Assembly (NCBI GenBank): GCA_963730555.1
Contig: CAVSSS010000011.1
Coordinates: 1 to 64,000 of the forward strand
Length of the DNA: 64,000 nt
Origin: Roseiarcus sp963730555
Lineage (GTDB): Bacteria; Pseudomonadota; Alphaproteobacteria; Rhizobiales; Beijerinckiaceae
Reading direction: 5' to 3'
The position numbers and the translations under genes are program-made. The notes below the pieces were generated by a model that saw nothing but the letters and a program-made list of their open reading frames with translations, searched no databases and was not told where the DNA came from. Below, piece after piece: positions 53,307 through 62,204 of this stretch; position 1 is the first letter of the stretch; every line of letters begins with the position of its first letter.

Positions 53307-56012
53307 TCAGGTCCGCGCATGGACCGAGCCGCGACCTCGTCCCTGGTCCGAAGCGATGACGCCGTAAAAGGCCGGAATCGCCAGAAGGTAGGCAAGACCC
53401 GCGACTTCGATCACCGCTGCAAGGCCGAAATTGGTGGCAATTACCGGCGCCGCCGCGGCCCCGATTACCGAGAAGCAACCGTTCACGCCCCATGCCCAGA
53501 CGAACATGTGATCTTTGCCGAGACGTCCGAGCGTCGTCATCGCGACCGGCATCGGGAAGCCCATCAAGAAGGCGGGGGGCGCGATCAAAAGGAAGCAGAT
53601 GATGAGGCGCGCCGGATAGGGAGAGGCGCCGACCGCGTCGAGCGCCTGACCGAGAAACAGCCCATACAGGATCAGCATAGCCCCGACGGCGACGAACAAG
53701 ACCGGCATGACCGTCCGCATGTAGGGCAAGGCGCGCTCCGAGGTCAGGGCGCCGAGACCCGAAAACACCAGCATGCCGGTGATCAGCACGGAGGCCGAAA
53801 TTGTCGGGTTTCCAAGCGCCATCACGAAATGGGCGATGAGCCCTACCTCGACCATGATATAGCCTGCGCCGAGACAAGCGAAGTAGAGCACAGTCAGAGC
53901 CTTGCCGGGCGAGCGTGAGAAGACGGCGCGCCAACCCCAGATCAGCGGTATGACGAGCAGCACGGTGGCCGTCAGGCAAGCGACGCCGAGCGTCGCCCAG
54001 ATCAGGAGATAGCCCCACTCGTCCTGCAGGAGTTCCAGTCTGTCGAGCACGCGGGGCAGGTCGGCGGTCTTGACGTAGGCGGCGAAGTACGGCGCATCGT
54101 TGGTGAGCGCCCGTGTATTGAACACATAGCGATCCGCGACTTCCGGCCATTGTCCGGCGATCAGCGCATGCCAGGCGAGCCGGCCCATGACGGTTGCCGG
54201 CAGAACACCGTCATCGGCCTTGCCAGACGGCGGGGCGTCGTCCGCCTTGCCGGGAGCGGAGTCTGCGCCAGCGTCTGCGTCCGCCGCGGTTCCAGTCGAT
54301 CCCGCTGGCTGCGCGGCAGGCGGACCGCCAGCGGCGCCGGCGAAAATCTGTTCGACGTAGCCGGCAAGCGTGCTGTCGGTTTGCGACGAATCGTAGAAGA
54401 AGCCCGGCGAGTAGATTTCGTCAAACGACATGGCGCGGCTGTGGGCGCGCAGCTTGTCGACCTCCTCCGGCGTGAAGCCGCCGTTTTTGTAAAGCACAGT
54501 CGCCGTGGAGAGGTACGTCGAGGCGACGAAAAAAGAATTGGCCATATGCGCTGGGTCGACCTCGCGGGCCGCCGCGGCCATCGTCGCATAGAGCTTCAGG
54601 ACCGATTTGGGCGGCTCCTCCTTGTTCCACAGAGTGACCGACAGCACGCCGCCGGGGGCGAGCGCGCGCATGTAGGTCTCCATCGCCTCCTTGGTGTAGG
54701 AGAACTTCTCGGTGATCGCGAAGCCGCCGGGATTCGACAGGCCGACCGAATCCGCGAGGCTCAGGTCGATGACGTCGAAGCGGTCCTTGGTATGGGCAAG
54801 GAAGTGGCGGCCCTCGTAGTCGATGACGCGAACCTTGGAGAGGATGTCGCCGGTGAACTTGCGTATTACGTCCGAGTGAAACGCCTCGAGCACGGCGCGA
54901 TTGCCTTCGGCGACCGTCACCTCCTTAGCGCCGGAGTGCAGCGCGACCTCGGTCGAGATGCCGCCGCCAAACTGGACGATGAAGGTTTTCGGCGCGGATT
55001 TGATGATGTAAGGATACACCATCGGTAGATAGTGAAAATATGCGGTTTCCTTATCGGTCAGATCGCGCATGATGCCGATCGGGCCGTCGCCGTCGATATA
55101 GAGGCCGAGATAGGCGTTGGCCGGCATGGTCGGCAGATTGAAGCCCGCGTTGTCGGACAGGCCCGGCGCAAAATGCAGGTATGAACTCGAATAGGCCTCA
55201 AGGAAGCCGAACGGCGAAGCGCTCTCGTAAACCTTTTTCGCGTCCGGGAATTTACGCGCGTAGGCGACGCCTTTGTAGTCGTTGGTCGCGAGCGTCTTTA
55301 GGCCAAAGGCCTGCGGCAGGACGAAATGGCCGGCAAAGGCGACAACGCCGGCGACCAAAAACGGAATGATGGTCACACGCCCTCCCGGCCCGAACGACCA
55401 GGCTAAGCAGGCGGCAAACCAAAGCGCCAATGGCGCGGCGATCAAATTGGCGGGAGGAAACACATACATCGCCAAGAGGAATACGAGCCCGCACAGTCCA
55501 GCCCCAGCCAAGTCGGCGAAATAGACGCGGCCGAATATACGGTTGCTCCTGAGAAAGACGCATCCGAGGAAGAAGGCGCCGGCCAGGAACGGCGTCAGCT
55601 CCGCCAGGAAAATCGCCAAGAGCTTCCACTTCTGCGCCGGGTCGGAGATGAGGAAGATCGCGTTGAAACCGAGATGCTGCACATAAAGGTTGGCACCAAC
55701 CGCGAGGGGTCCGAACAACGCGAGCGAAACGGTGGCGGCCCAGCGCCAATTGCGGGCGAACCAGTTCTTAGCGACGGTCATCACGGCGCTCGCCAGGCCA
55801 AACCCCAGCATCGCCAGGCTCACCACCAGCGAGCCAAAATGCGCCCAGCTGCCGACGGCGAAGACCCGCATGACATCGATCTGCAGCGCGATCACCGAGC
55901 CGGCGGCCAGGCCCACAGCAATATAGAGTCGCGGGCCCGGAACGACCTCTGCGCCCGGCTCAGCCTCGGCTTCGAGGATATCGGCAATTGGAACTTTGCT
56001 GGCTTCGTTCAT
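53307..56012 (-). CDS. membrane-embedded spermidine-synthase-like protein
   Basis: 901 residues. The N-terminal third has about seven membrane spans (such as YIAVGLAAGSVIALQIDVMR, GLVFLLAMYVFPPANLIAAP). A soluble SAM-binding domain follows: FIVQFGGGISTEVALHSGAK, EVTVAEGNRAVLEAFHSDVI, VRVIDYEGRHFLA and RFDVIDLSLADSVGLSNPGG. A low-complexity Ala/Asp/Gly linker leads to a second membrane block of about seven spans (TVLYFACLGAGYIMVEVGLI, PARLIICFLLIAPPAFLMGF). Such transporter-spermidine synthase fusions are common but uncharacterised. The usual catalytic D-S-T-D-P is replaced by DLSLADS, and no speD is nearby, so true polyamine synthesis is doubtful. Confidence 0.78.
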   Translation of the reverse strand: MNEASKVPIADILEAEAEPGAEVVPGPRLYIAVGLAAGSVIALQIDVMRVFAVGSWAHFGSLVVSLAMLGFGLASAVMTVAKNWFARNWRWAATVSLALFGPLAVGANLYVQHLGFNAIFLISDPAQKWKLLAIFLAELTPFLAGAFFLGCVFLRSNRIFGRVYFADLAGAGLCGLVFLLAMYVFPPANLIAAPLALWFAACLAWSFGPGGRVTIIPFLVAGVVAFAGHFVLPQAFGLKTLATNDYKGVAYARKFPDAKKVYESASPFGFLEAYSSSYLHFAPGLSDNAGFNLPTMPANAYLGLYIDGDGPIGIMRDLTDKETAYFHYLPMVYPYIIKSAPKTFIVQFGGGISTEVALHSGAKEVTVAEGNRAVLEAFHSDVIRKFTGDILSKVRVIDYEGRHFLAHTKDRFDVIDLSLADSVGLSNPGGFAITEKFSYTKEAMETYMRALAPGGVLSVTLWNKEEPPKSVLKLYATMAAAAREVDPAHMANSFFVASTYLSTATVLYKNGGFTPEEVDKLRAHSRAMSFDEIYSPGFFYDSSQTDSTLAGYVEQIFAGAAGGPPAAQPAGSTGTAADADAGADSAPGKADDAPPSGKADDGVLPATVMGRLAWHALIAGQWPEVADRYVFNTRALTNDAPYFAAYVKTADLPRVLDRLELLQDEWGYLLIWATLGVACLTATVLLVIPLIWGWRAVFSRSPGKALTVLYFACLGAGYIMVEVGLIAHFVMALGNPTISASVLITGMLVFSGLGALTSERALPYMRTVMPVLFVAVGAMLILYGLFLGQALDAVGASPYPARLIICFLLIAPPAFLMGFPMPVAMTTLGRLGKDHMFVWAWGVNGCFSVIGAAAAPVIATNFGLAAVIEVAGLAYLLAIPAFYGVIASDQGRGRGSVHART

Positions 56013-56107
56013 TGCGTCTCGGAGCAGCAGCCGGTCAGGAGTGACAGGCTAAACCATTAGCTTGAAGGCGCCCCCGCGGCCGAAGCGATTCTGATGCGAA
56101 AAGGGCG

Positions 56108-56977
56108 CTAGTTGTTGTGCGTGCCGACGATCTGGTCGCCTTCAAGCTTCGTGAACGGAACGAATGGAACGATCCGGCCGCCGTAGATGTCGGATCGAGC
56201 GACCGTCAGTTGGCCATCAGGCTGTTGCGTCTTGACCACCCTCAACACGCGCTGCGCTCCCGGCGGTCCGACCGGAATGACCATGATCCCGCCCGGCTTC
56301 AATTGCTGCAAGAGCGGCGGAGGAACGTGGTCAATGCCGCAGGTGACAATGATCTTGTCAAACGGCGCCGCCTCTTCCCACCCATAGTAGCCGTCTGCGG
56401 CCTTGCTCTTGATCGCCTCGAACTCCTTGTAGCCGTCCTTGATGAGCTGGTCGTAGATCGACCGTGTGCGCTCGGCGAGCGGCTTGATGATCTCGATGGT
56501 ATGAACCTCGTTGGTCAGATGCGAGAGGTAGGCCGACTGGTAGCCGGAGCCGGTGCCGATCTCCAGCACCTTCTCCCCCTCCTTGGGATCAATGTTCGAA
56601 GTCATGCGGCCGACGATGTGTGGACCGGAAATCGTGACGCCGTAGCCGATATCGAGAAAAGCGTGGTCATAAGCGCGCGCCAGATTTTGCTGCAGCACGA
56701 ACTTTTCCCGCGGCGTCAACAGGAAGGCATGTTTGTTGCGATCGTTGACCAGGTCCTCGTTGCGAACCATTGCGCCGAACCGATCGAATCGCTCGCCCAG
56801 GAATTTCGGATCCTCACCCCGTTGCGCCACTCCCCAGGCGATGAACTTCTCGCGATTGTTCATCGGCGGCGCCATATCGAACGTGAAGGCCGTCGGTACG
56901 TCGGCCATCGCCAGGCGAGGGGCGAGTGAGCCTGCAATCAGACCGGCGGCGCGGGCAATAAACTGACGTCTACGCAC
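56108..56977 (-). CDS. exported protein-L-isoaspartate O-methyltransferase
   Basis: 289 residues from GTG 56977, which has GAGGAGG about eight bases upstream. The first residues form a twin-arginine signal (MRRRQFIARAAGLIAGSLAP, then RLAMADVP). The enzyme part is a PIMT: HAFLLTPREKFV and GYGVTISGPHIVGRM (substrate loop), SAM motif KVLEIGTGSGYQSAYLSHLT, VHTIEIIKPLAERTR, and FDKIIVTCGIDHVPPPLLQQ with LKPGGIMVIPVG. PIMT repairs isoaspartyl damage using SAM, which is normally cytosolic, so a Tat-exported form is unusual. It lies between an L,D-transpeptidase gene and the SAM-domain membrane protein. Confidence 0.85.
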   Translation of the reverse strand: MRRRQFIARAAGLIAGSLAPRLAMADVPTAFTFDMAPPMNNREKFIAWGVAQRGEDPKFLGERFDRFGAMVRNEDLVNDRNKHAFLLTPREKFVLQQNLARAYDHAFLDIGYGVTISGPHIVGRMTSNIDPKEGEKVLEIGTGSGYQSAYLSHLTNEVHTIEIIKPLAERTRSIYDQLIKDGYKEFEAIKSKAADGYYGWEEAAPFDKIIVTCGIDHVPPPLLQQLKPGGIMVIPVGPPGAQRVLRVVKTQQPDGQLTVARSDIYGGRIVPFVPFTKLEGDQIVGTHNN

Positions 56978-57121
56978 GAATGGCCTCCTCAAACGGCTTC
57001 CGCCGGTTCGATTCACGGTGGCCTGATATCCTAAATAGAAAGAAAACGCGACATCTGGGCGGGCAAAATTCGGCGCGGATGACGCGTTATTAATGCGCCC
57101 TTAATGGTCGCGCTCGTCCGC

Positions 57122-57652
57122 TCACTGTGCGAGCGGATCGCGCGCCCATTCTTTGAGGGTCCGCGCATGATGGACCGACGCGTACCCAAGCAGCGATCCG
57201 GACCGACGTTCGCTGCGCGCGATATCGCTGAACGGCGATCCGACAATGCGGATTTCCGCCCCCTGCTTTTGCACCATGGCGAATAGCGTCGCCGCGTTGG
57301 CGGGCGAGATGCGGACGCAGCCGTGCGACGCCGGCCGGCCGAGATGGCCAACCGCGGTCGTGCCGTGGATTGCGTACTGGCCGTAGAAGAAAATGGAGTG
57401 CGGCATTGGGGCGTTGTCGTACTTGGTGGAGTGGACCATGACGTACATCGCTCTGGGTCGGAAGACGCCGTTCGGCGTTGCATGACCGGCCTTGCCCGAG
57501 GATATCGGCCAGACGTAGGTTTCGCCCGAGCCGGAATGGACGGTCATTGTCTGCGACGCGAGGTCGATGTTGATCTCGACATGGGCGCAGGCGTAAGTCG
57601 GCGCCGCGATCAGAATAGCAAGCGCAAGAAAGCGCGTGAATAGACTCCCCAT
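57122..57652 (-). CDS. L,D-transpeptidase (YkuD domain)
   Basis: 176 residues with a signal peptide (FLALAILIAAPTYACAH). The YkuD domain starts VEINIDLASQTMTVHSGSGE, includes ATPNGVFRPRAMYVMVHSTK, and ends with the catalytic AIHGTTAVGHLGRPASHGCV followed by RISPANAATLF (HxG...SHGCxR, Cys nucleophile). It forms 3-3 peptidoglycan cross-links or attaches proteins to the wall. The tail after SPFSDIARSERRSGSL is not conserved. Confidence 0.92.
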   Translation of the reverse strand: MGSLFTRFLALAILIAAPTYACAHVEINIDLASQTMTVHSGSGETYVWPISSGKAGHATPNGVFRPRAMYVMVHSTKYDNAPMPHSIFFYGQYAIHGTTAVGHLGRPASHGCVRISPANAATLFAMVQKQGAEIRIVGSPFSDIARSERRSGSLLGYASVHHARTLKEWARDPLAQ

Positions 57653-57784
57653 TTGCCCCGCTCCCCTCTTCAGTCACCCCTCGCTTACCGGCTCTAACAA
57701 TCGGCGCAGAGCCAGCGGCGCTTAAATCAATACACACCCGCGCCCTCGAATGTGTCCCTTAGCCCGCAAAGGGTCCACTTCAAA

Positions 57785-58579
57785 TCATGGCGTGGAGCCA
57801 GCGATCGCGCAATCGTGATCCTCAAGGTCTTCGGCGCGGCCGCCGCCGTCGGGCGATAGCTTATCTGCAAGCAGGATAAAGCCGGGCTTGCCGTCAAAGG
57901 TCGCGCCGACTGCGGCCAGGCTGTAGTCGCCCATATCCGTCTTGGCTCCGTCAACGCCAGCGGCGAGAAGTTTGATTGGTTCAGCTTCGGTAAGATCGGC
58001 TGAATCGAGCCGCCGGATCAGATAGGTGCGACCATTCAGTTTCACCGGCGCTTCGCGCCAGGTGTCGTCCGCCAGCGGCGCGAAGCCGGCAAGCGCATCA
58101 GCGACATTTTTGGCGACGCAGTCGACGTGAAGGTGGAATTGGTTCTGGCTGCGCCGCCATTCCGAATTGATCGCGATCGCCACCTGTTCGCGGGGCAGGG
58201 AGCGATGCAGCCGTCCTTCGACGTCTTTCTTTGCCTTCCACGCGTCGGCGAAGACATTCGGCGCGTCAGATTTCAACATTTGTGGATCTTCGATGCCCGA
58301 GATGCGCCGCGTAGGGATGGCGAGCATCTGGGCTTCGCCAACCAAGTCCTTCAGGATGGCGACGCCTTCCTTCTCCCCACCGGCGAGGTCGACGCTGACG
58401 CACGGCTGAGATCCCTCTCCGCCCTGCTCGTGAGGCACACACTGCCCGTGCACGATGCTCCACAGAGCTGAGGGGTCAGCCCGCGCCAACGTCTGGGTTA
58501 CGAGCAACCCCGAAAAGCCGAGGGCGACTCGCGCCACCAGTCTCAGGCGAGGGCGCCGGCCTCTTGGCCTCCGCTTCAT
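57785..58579 (-). CDS. cdh: CDP-diacylglycerol diphosphatase
   Basis: 264 residues from ATG 58579. A basic start and hydrophobic signal (VARVALGFSGLLVTQTLARA) lead to PSALWSIVHGQCVPHEQ, SDAPNVFADAWKAKKDVEGR and the HIT-like catalytic motif QNQFHLHVDCVAKNVADALA. The end includes MGDYSLAAVGATFDGKPGFI and an EDHDC motif. This matches Cdh, which cleaves CDP-diacylglycerol to phosphatidate and CMP at the membrane. It is 79 bases downstream of lpd on the same strand but functionally separate. Confidence 0.85.
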   Translation of the reverse strand: MKRRPRGRRPRLRLVARVALGFSGLLVTQTLARADPSALWSIVHGQCVPHEQGGEGSQPCVSVDLAGGEKEGVAILKDLVGEAQMLAIPTRRISGIEDPQMLKSDAPNVFADAWKAKKDVEGRLHRSLPREQVAIAINSEWRRSQNQFHLHVDCVAKNVADALAGFAPLADDTWREAPVKLNGRTYLIRRLDSADLTEAEPIKLLAAGVDGAKTDMGDYSLAAVGATFDGKPGFILLADKLSPDGGGRAEDLEDHDCAIAGSTP

Positions 58580-58658
58580 TGCAATTCCCCCCAGCTCTCG
58601 TTGCGAACAGCGCACTCAACGCGCGCGCCGTCAAACGAAAACATGCCGAACTGACCGG

Positions 58659-60056
58659 TTAAATGTGGATCGCCCGCTTAGCCACCGCTAGCGCGGCCTC
58701 CTTGACCGCTTCCGACATCGTCGGGTGGGCGTGGCAGGTGCGCGCGAGGTCTTCCGACGAGCCGCCGAACTCCATGAGGACCGCGATTTCGTGGATCATC
58801 TCGCCCGCGCCGAATCCGACAATGTGCCCTCCGAGCACGCGATCGCTGGCGGCGTCGGCGAGAATCTTCACGAAGCCGTCCGTATGGCGCATCGCCCGCG
58901 CCCGCCCGTTGGCGGTGAACGGGAATTTGCCGACGGCGTAGGCGATGCCCTCGGCCTTCAATTCTTCCTCGCTCTTGCCGACGGAAGCGACTTCGGGGCT
59001 CGTGTAAACGACATTGGGAATGACGCCGTAATTGACGTGGCCCACCTGCCCCGCCAATAGCTCCGCGACCGCGACTCCTTCTTCCTGCGCCTTATGCGCG
59101 AGCATCGGCCCGCGAATCACGTCGCCGATTGCATAGATCCCAGGAACATTGGTGGCGAAGTGCGCGTCGACAACGACCTGGCCGCGCTCCGTTTTGACCC
59201 CCAGCGCCTCTAATCGCAGGCCTTGAGTATAAGGACGCCGTCCGACCGCGACGAGCACAACGTCGGCGTCGAGCGTCTTGGCTTCCCCGCCCGCCGACGG
59301 CTCGATCATCGCCTTGACTCCGCCTCCTGCCGTCTCGACCTTGGCCAGCTTGTGGCCAAGCTGAAAGGCGAAGCCCTGCTTTTCCAGCGTGCGCTGCATG
59401 AACTTGCCGACTTCGCTGTCGATCCCCGTCAGGACGTGGTCGAGAAATTCCACTACCGTCACCTCGGAGCCTAGCCGCCGCCAGACGGAGCCGAGTTCCA
59501 GTCCTATGACGCCGGCACCGACCACGATTAGTCTCTTCGGCGGGGTCGGTAGGCTTAAGGCGCCAGTCGAGGAGATGATCGTCTTCTCGTCGATCTCCAC
59601 GCCCGGCAGCCGCGCGAAGTCAGACCCGGTCGCGATGACAATCGCCTTGGTTTCGTGCGTGACCTCATTGCCGTCGGCGCCCTTGACGACCACGCGCCCG
59701 GGCGCGGCGATGCGGCCCTCGCCGCTCACCCAGTCGATCTTGTTCTTCTTGAAGAGGTAGGCGACGCCGTTGACATTGGCCGCGACGGTCACGTCCTTGT
59801 GCTTCATCATTGCCGCAAGATCGAGCTTCGGCGGAGAGACGATGGCGCCGAGGGCCGCAAGACCATGTCCCGCCTCGTCGAACATTTCGGATACGTACAG
59901 GAGCGCCTTGGACGGAATGCAGCCGATGTTGAGGCAGGTCCCGCCGAGCGTCTTCATCTTCTCGACCACGGCGACCTTCATGCCAAGCTGCGCCGCGCGG
60001 ATGGCGCAAACATAGCCGCCCGGGCCGGAGCCGATCACCACTAGGTCATATGCCAT
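58659..60056 (-). CDS. lpdA: dihydrolipoamide dehydrogenase (E3)
   Basis: 465 residues. FAD motif VVIGSGPGGYVCAIRAAQLG, redox disulfide GGTCLNIGCIPSKALLYVSE, NAD motif LIVVGAGVIGLELGSVWRRL, second FAD motif GIYAIGDVIRGPMLAHKAQE and the C-terminal base in CHAHPTMSEAVKEAALAV (His-Pro). Reoxidises lipoamide with NAD+. Being downstream of sucA and sucB it is the 2-oxoglutarate dehydrogenase E3. Intact. Confidence 0.95.
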   Translation of the reverse strand: MAYDLVVIGSGPGGYVCAIRAAQLGMKVAVVEKMKTLGGTCLNIGCIPSKALLYVSEMFDEAGHGLAALGAIVSPPKLDLAAMMKHKDVTVAANVNGVAYLFKKNKIDWVSGEGRIAAPGRVVVKGADGNEVTHETKAIVIATGSDFARLPGVEIDEKTIISSTGALSLPTPPKRLIVVGAGVIGLELGSVWRRLGSEVTVVEFLDHVLTGIDSEVGKFMQRTLEKQGFAFQLGHKLAKVETAGGGVKAMIEPSAGGEAKTLDADVVLVAVGRRPYTQGLRLEALGVKTERGQVVVDAHFATNVPGIYAIGDVIRGPMLAHKAQEEGVAVAELLAGQVGHVNYGVIPNVVYTSPEVASVGKSEEELKAEGIAYAVGKFPFTANGRARAMRHTDGFVKILADAASDRVLGGHIVGFGAGEMIHEIAVLMEFGGSSEDLARTCHAHPTMSEAVKEAALAVAKRAIHI

Positions 60057-60103
60057 CGCCGATCTTTCTTACGCGCGCTGGAGAGGACTCGGGTCCGCGC
60101 CAG

Positions 60104-60496
60104 CTACCAACCAACCAATCGCGCGAGCATCATCACCAGGCTGACAATCGAAAGCGCCCAAATGGCAGTGCGGGCGTAGATAACGTCGAGCAGGTAAATC
60201 GGGATATAGACGATGCGCGCCAGAATCCAGATCGTCGCACCGAGCGCGCCAGCGCCCCCTGTCCGCTGGGTGATGATGAGCGCAAGCGCGACGGCGACGA
60301 ACGGGGTGAGGTTCTCGACATAGTTCGCCAGCGCTCGCGTGGCTCGGCCGAAGAGCAAGCCGCTTGTCGCGGCGGGCTTGTCGCGCGAAGTGAACAAATA
60401 ACCGAACGGCAGCTCCAAGTTGCCGATGGTCGCCTGAACAAGGACATGAACCAGCCACAGCGCCACGCTCAATTCGAGACACGTCAACTCGCTCAT
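60104..60496 (-). CDS. MAPEG-family membrane protein
   Basis: 130 residues with four predicted spans. The family marks are LWLVHVLVQATIGNLELP, FGRATRALANYVENLTPFVA (R...N..E.LPxF type) and IYARTAIWALSIVSLVMML. MAPEG proteins are glutathione- or eicosanoid-related membrane enzymes in animals; the bacterial role is mostly unknown. It sits between sucB and lpd on the same strand, with gaps of 34 and 47 bases, as is seen in related alphaproteobacteria. Confidence 0.8.
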   Translation of the reverse strand: MSELTCLELSVALWLVHVLVQATIGNLELPFGYLFTSRDKPAATSGLLFGRATRALANYVENLTPFVAVALALIITQRTGGAGALGATIWILARIVYIPIYLLDVIYARTAIWALSIVSLVMMLARLVGW

Positions 60497-60530
60497 GGCG
60501 TCCTCCCCGACGGCCTTTAATGGGGCCTTC

Positions 60531-61818
60531 TCAGAGGTCTAGCACGAGCCGCGCCGGGTCCTCGAGCGCCTCCTTGACGCGGACAAGGAACGTCACCGCC
60601 TCCCGACCGTCGACGATGCGATGGTCGTAGCTCAACGCCAGATACATCATCGGCCGGATTTCAACCTTGCCGCCGACTGCGACCGGACGGTCCTGGATCT
60701 TGTGCATGCCGAGGATCCCCGACTGCGGCGCGTTGAGAATCGGCGTCGACATCAGAGAGCCATAGATGCCGCCGTTGGTGATGGTGAAGGTTCCGCCCTG
60801 CAGCTCTTCAAGGGTAAGCTGACCGTCGCGGGCGCGCTTGCCGAGCGCGGCGATCGCCTTCTCGACATCGGCGATGCTGAGCCTGTCCGCGTCGCGCACC
60901 ACCGGCACGATGAGTCCTTTGTCAGTGCCGACGGCGATGCCGATGTGGTAGTAGTTCTTGTAGACAAGGTCGGCGCCGTCGATTTCAGCGTTGACGGCGG
61001 GGATTTCTTTCAGCGCCTGAACGCAGGCCTTGACGAAAAAGCCCATAAAGCCAAGCTTGGCCGAGTGCTTCTTCTCGAAAGCATCCTTGTAGCGGGCGCG
61101 CAGCGCCATCACTTCGCTCATGTCGACCTCATTGAAAGTCGTGAGCATCGCTGCAGTGTTTTGCGCGTCCTTGAGGCGACGAGCGATGGTCTGACGCAGT
61201 TTCGTCATGCGCACCCGCTCTTCGCGGGCGCTGTCGTCGGGCGTGGTCGTCCGCGGCGCGGGCATTGGCGCCGGAGCGGAGGCTGGCATTGGCGCTGCCG
61301 CGGGCGCTTGCAGCGGCGCGAGTGCGACGACAGTCGCCGGCGCTTGAGCGGCCGAAACGGCCGCGAGCACGTCGCCCTTCAGCACCTGGCCGCGCTTGCC
61401 GCTGCCGGAGATCGATGCGAGGTCGATCTTGTCCTCGGCGGCGATCTTGGCCGCGGCCGGCGCCGGCGGCATTGTCGTCCCGGCGAGCGGGGCTTTGGCC
61501 GCCGCAGCTGGCTGCGTCGCAGGCGTCGGGCGTGGATTTGGCGGCGACAGCCGGCGCAGCCGCTGCGGCCGCGGTCGCCGCTCCGGGCGCGACCTGGCCA
61601 AGCAGCGCGCCGATGGCGACCGTCTGGCCGGTTTCGGCCACGATCTCGCCCAAAACCCCGGCGCTCGGCGCATTGACCTCGAGCGTCACTTTGTCCGTTT
61701 CCAGTTCAACCAGCGGCTCGTCGGCGCTGACGGAATCGCCAGCCTTCTTGAACCATTTGCCGACGGTCGCTTCGGTGATCAACTCGCCGAGCGTCGGAAC
61801 ACGAATCTCAATCGCCAT
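60531..61818 (-). CDS. sucB: 2-oxoglutarate dehydrogenase E2 (dihydrolipoyl succinyltransferase), apparent frameshift in linker
   Basis: From ATG 61818 the lipoyl domain reads IRVPTLGELITEATVGKWFK and VELETDKVTLEVNAPSAGVL with the lipoylated Lys. The Ala/Pro linker breaks near 61527: the frame giving AAKSTPDACDAAS must shift one base to TPATQPAAAAKAPLAGTT. The second frame then has the peripheral-subunit binding domain (DLASISGSGKRGQVLKGDVL) and the catalytic domain (RMTKLRQTIARRLKDAQNTA, NGGIYGSLMSTPILNAPQS, ALSYDHRIVDGREAVTFLVR with the His-Asp pair). Combined length is about 428, normal for the enzyme. Because this TCA enzyme should be needed, the indel in a GC-rich repeat-like linker is probably a sequence error. 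Confidence 0.88.
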
Positions 61819-61852
61819 TTCGATCGCGCCGCGAGGCGCTCCTCTCTAAAAC

Positions 61853-62188
61853 TTACGGAGATACGGAAGTGATGGGCGCAAGCGGCTGGCTGGGGCGCAC
61901 AGCGATCCCCAACATGCGGCAGTTCTCGTAAGCAAAGCCGCGTCCGGCCGTAATGACTGGATCGGCTCCTTGCATCGCCTCCAGCGCCGCCTCGGAGGCG
62001 GCTTCGATGATGGCGACGCCATAGCCGCCGGCGGGGTCGGCGACCGGCCCCATCGCGATCACCACGCCGGTCTCGACCTGGGGCGTCCAGTACTCGCGGT
62101 GGGCGCGCATGAGTTGGGCTTCGTCCGAGGTCATGTCCGAGATGAAGCTCGTCCGCGGCGGCCTCAGCTTGCAAAGGAAGTGGGGCAT
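61853..62188 (-). CDS. YciI-like (YCII domain) protein
   Basis: 111 residues. It opens MPHFLCKLRPPRTSFISDMT and contains LMRAHREYWTPQVETGVVIA, MGPVADPAGGYGVAIIEAAS and ADPVITAGRGFAYENCRMLG. The layout fits the ferredoxin-like YCII family (His-Asp pair, small hydrolase-like proteins of unknown substrate). It lies between sucA (16-base gap) and sucB (34-base gap), so it is part of that transcript, though no role in the complex is known. Confidence 0.78.
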   Translation of the reverse strand: MPHFLCKLRPPRTSFISDMTSDEAQLMRAHREYWTPQVETGVVIAMGPVADPAGGYGVAIIEAASEAALEAMQGADPVITAGRGFAYENCRMLGIAVRPSQPLAPITSVSP

Positions 62189-62204
62189 GTCGAACTGGCT
62201 TCGC

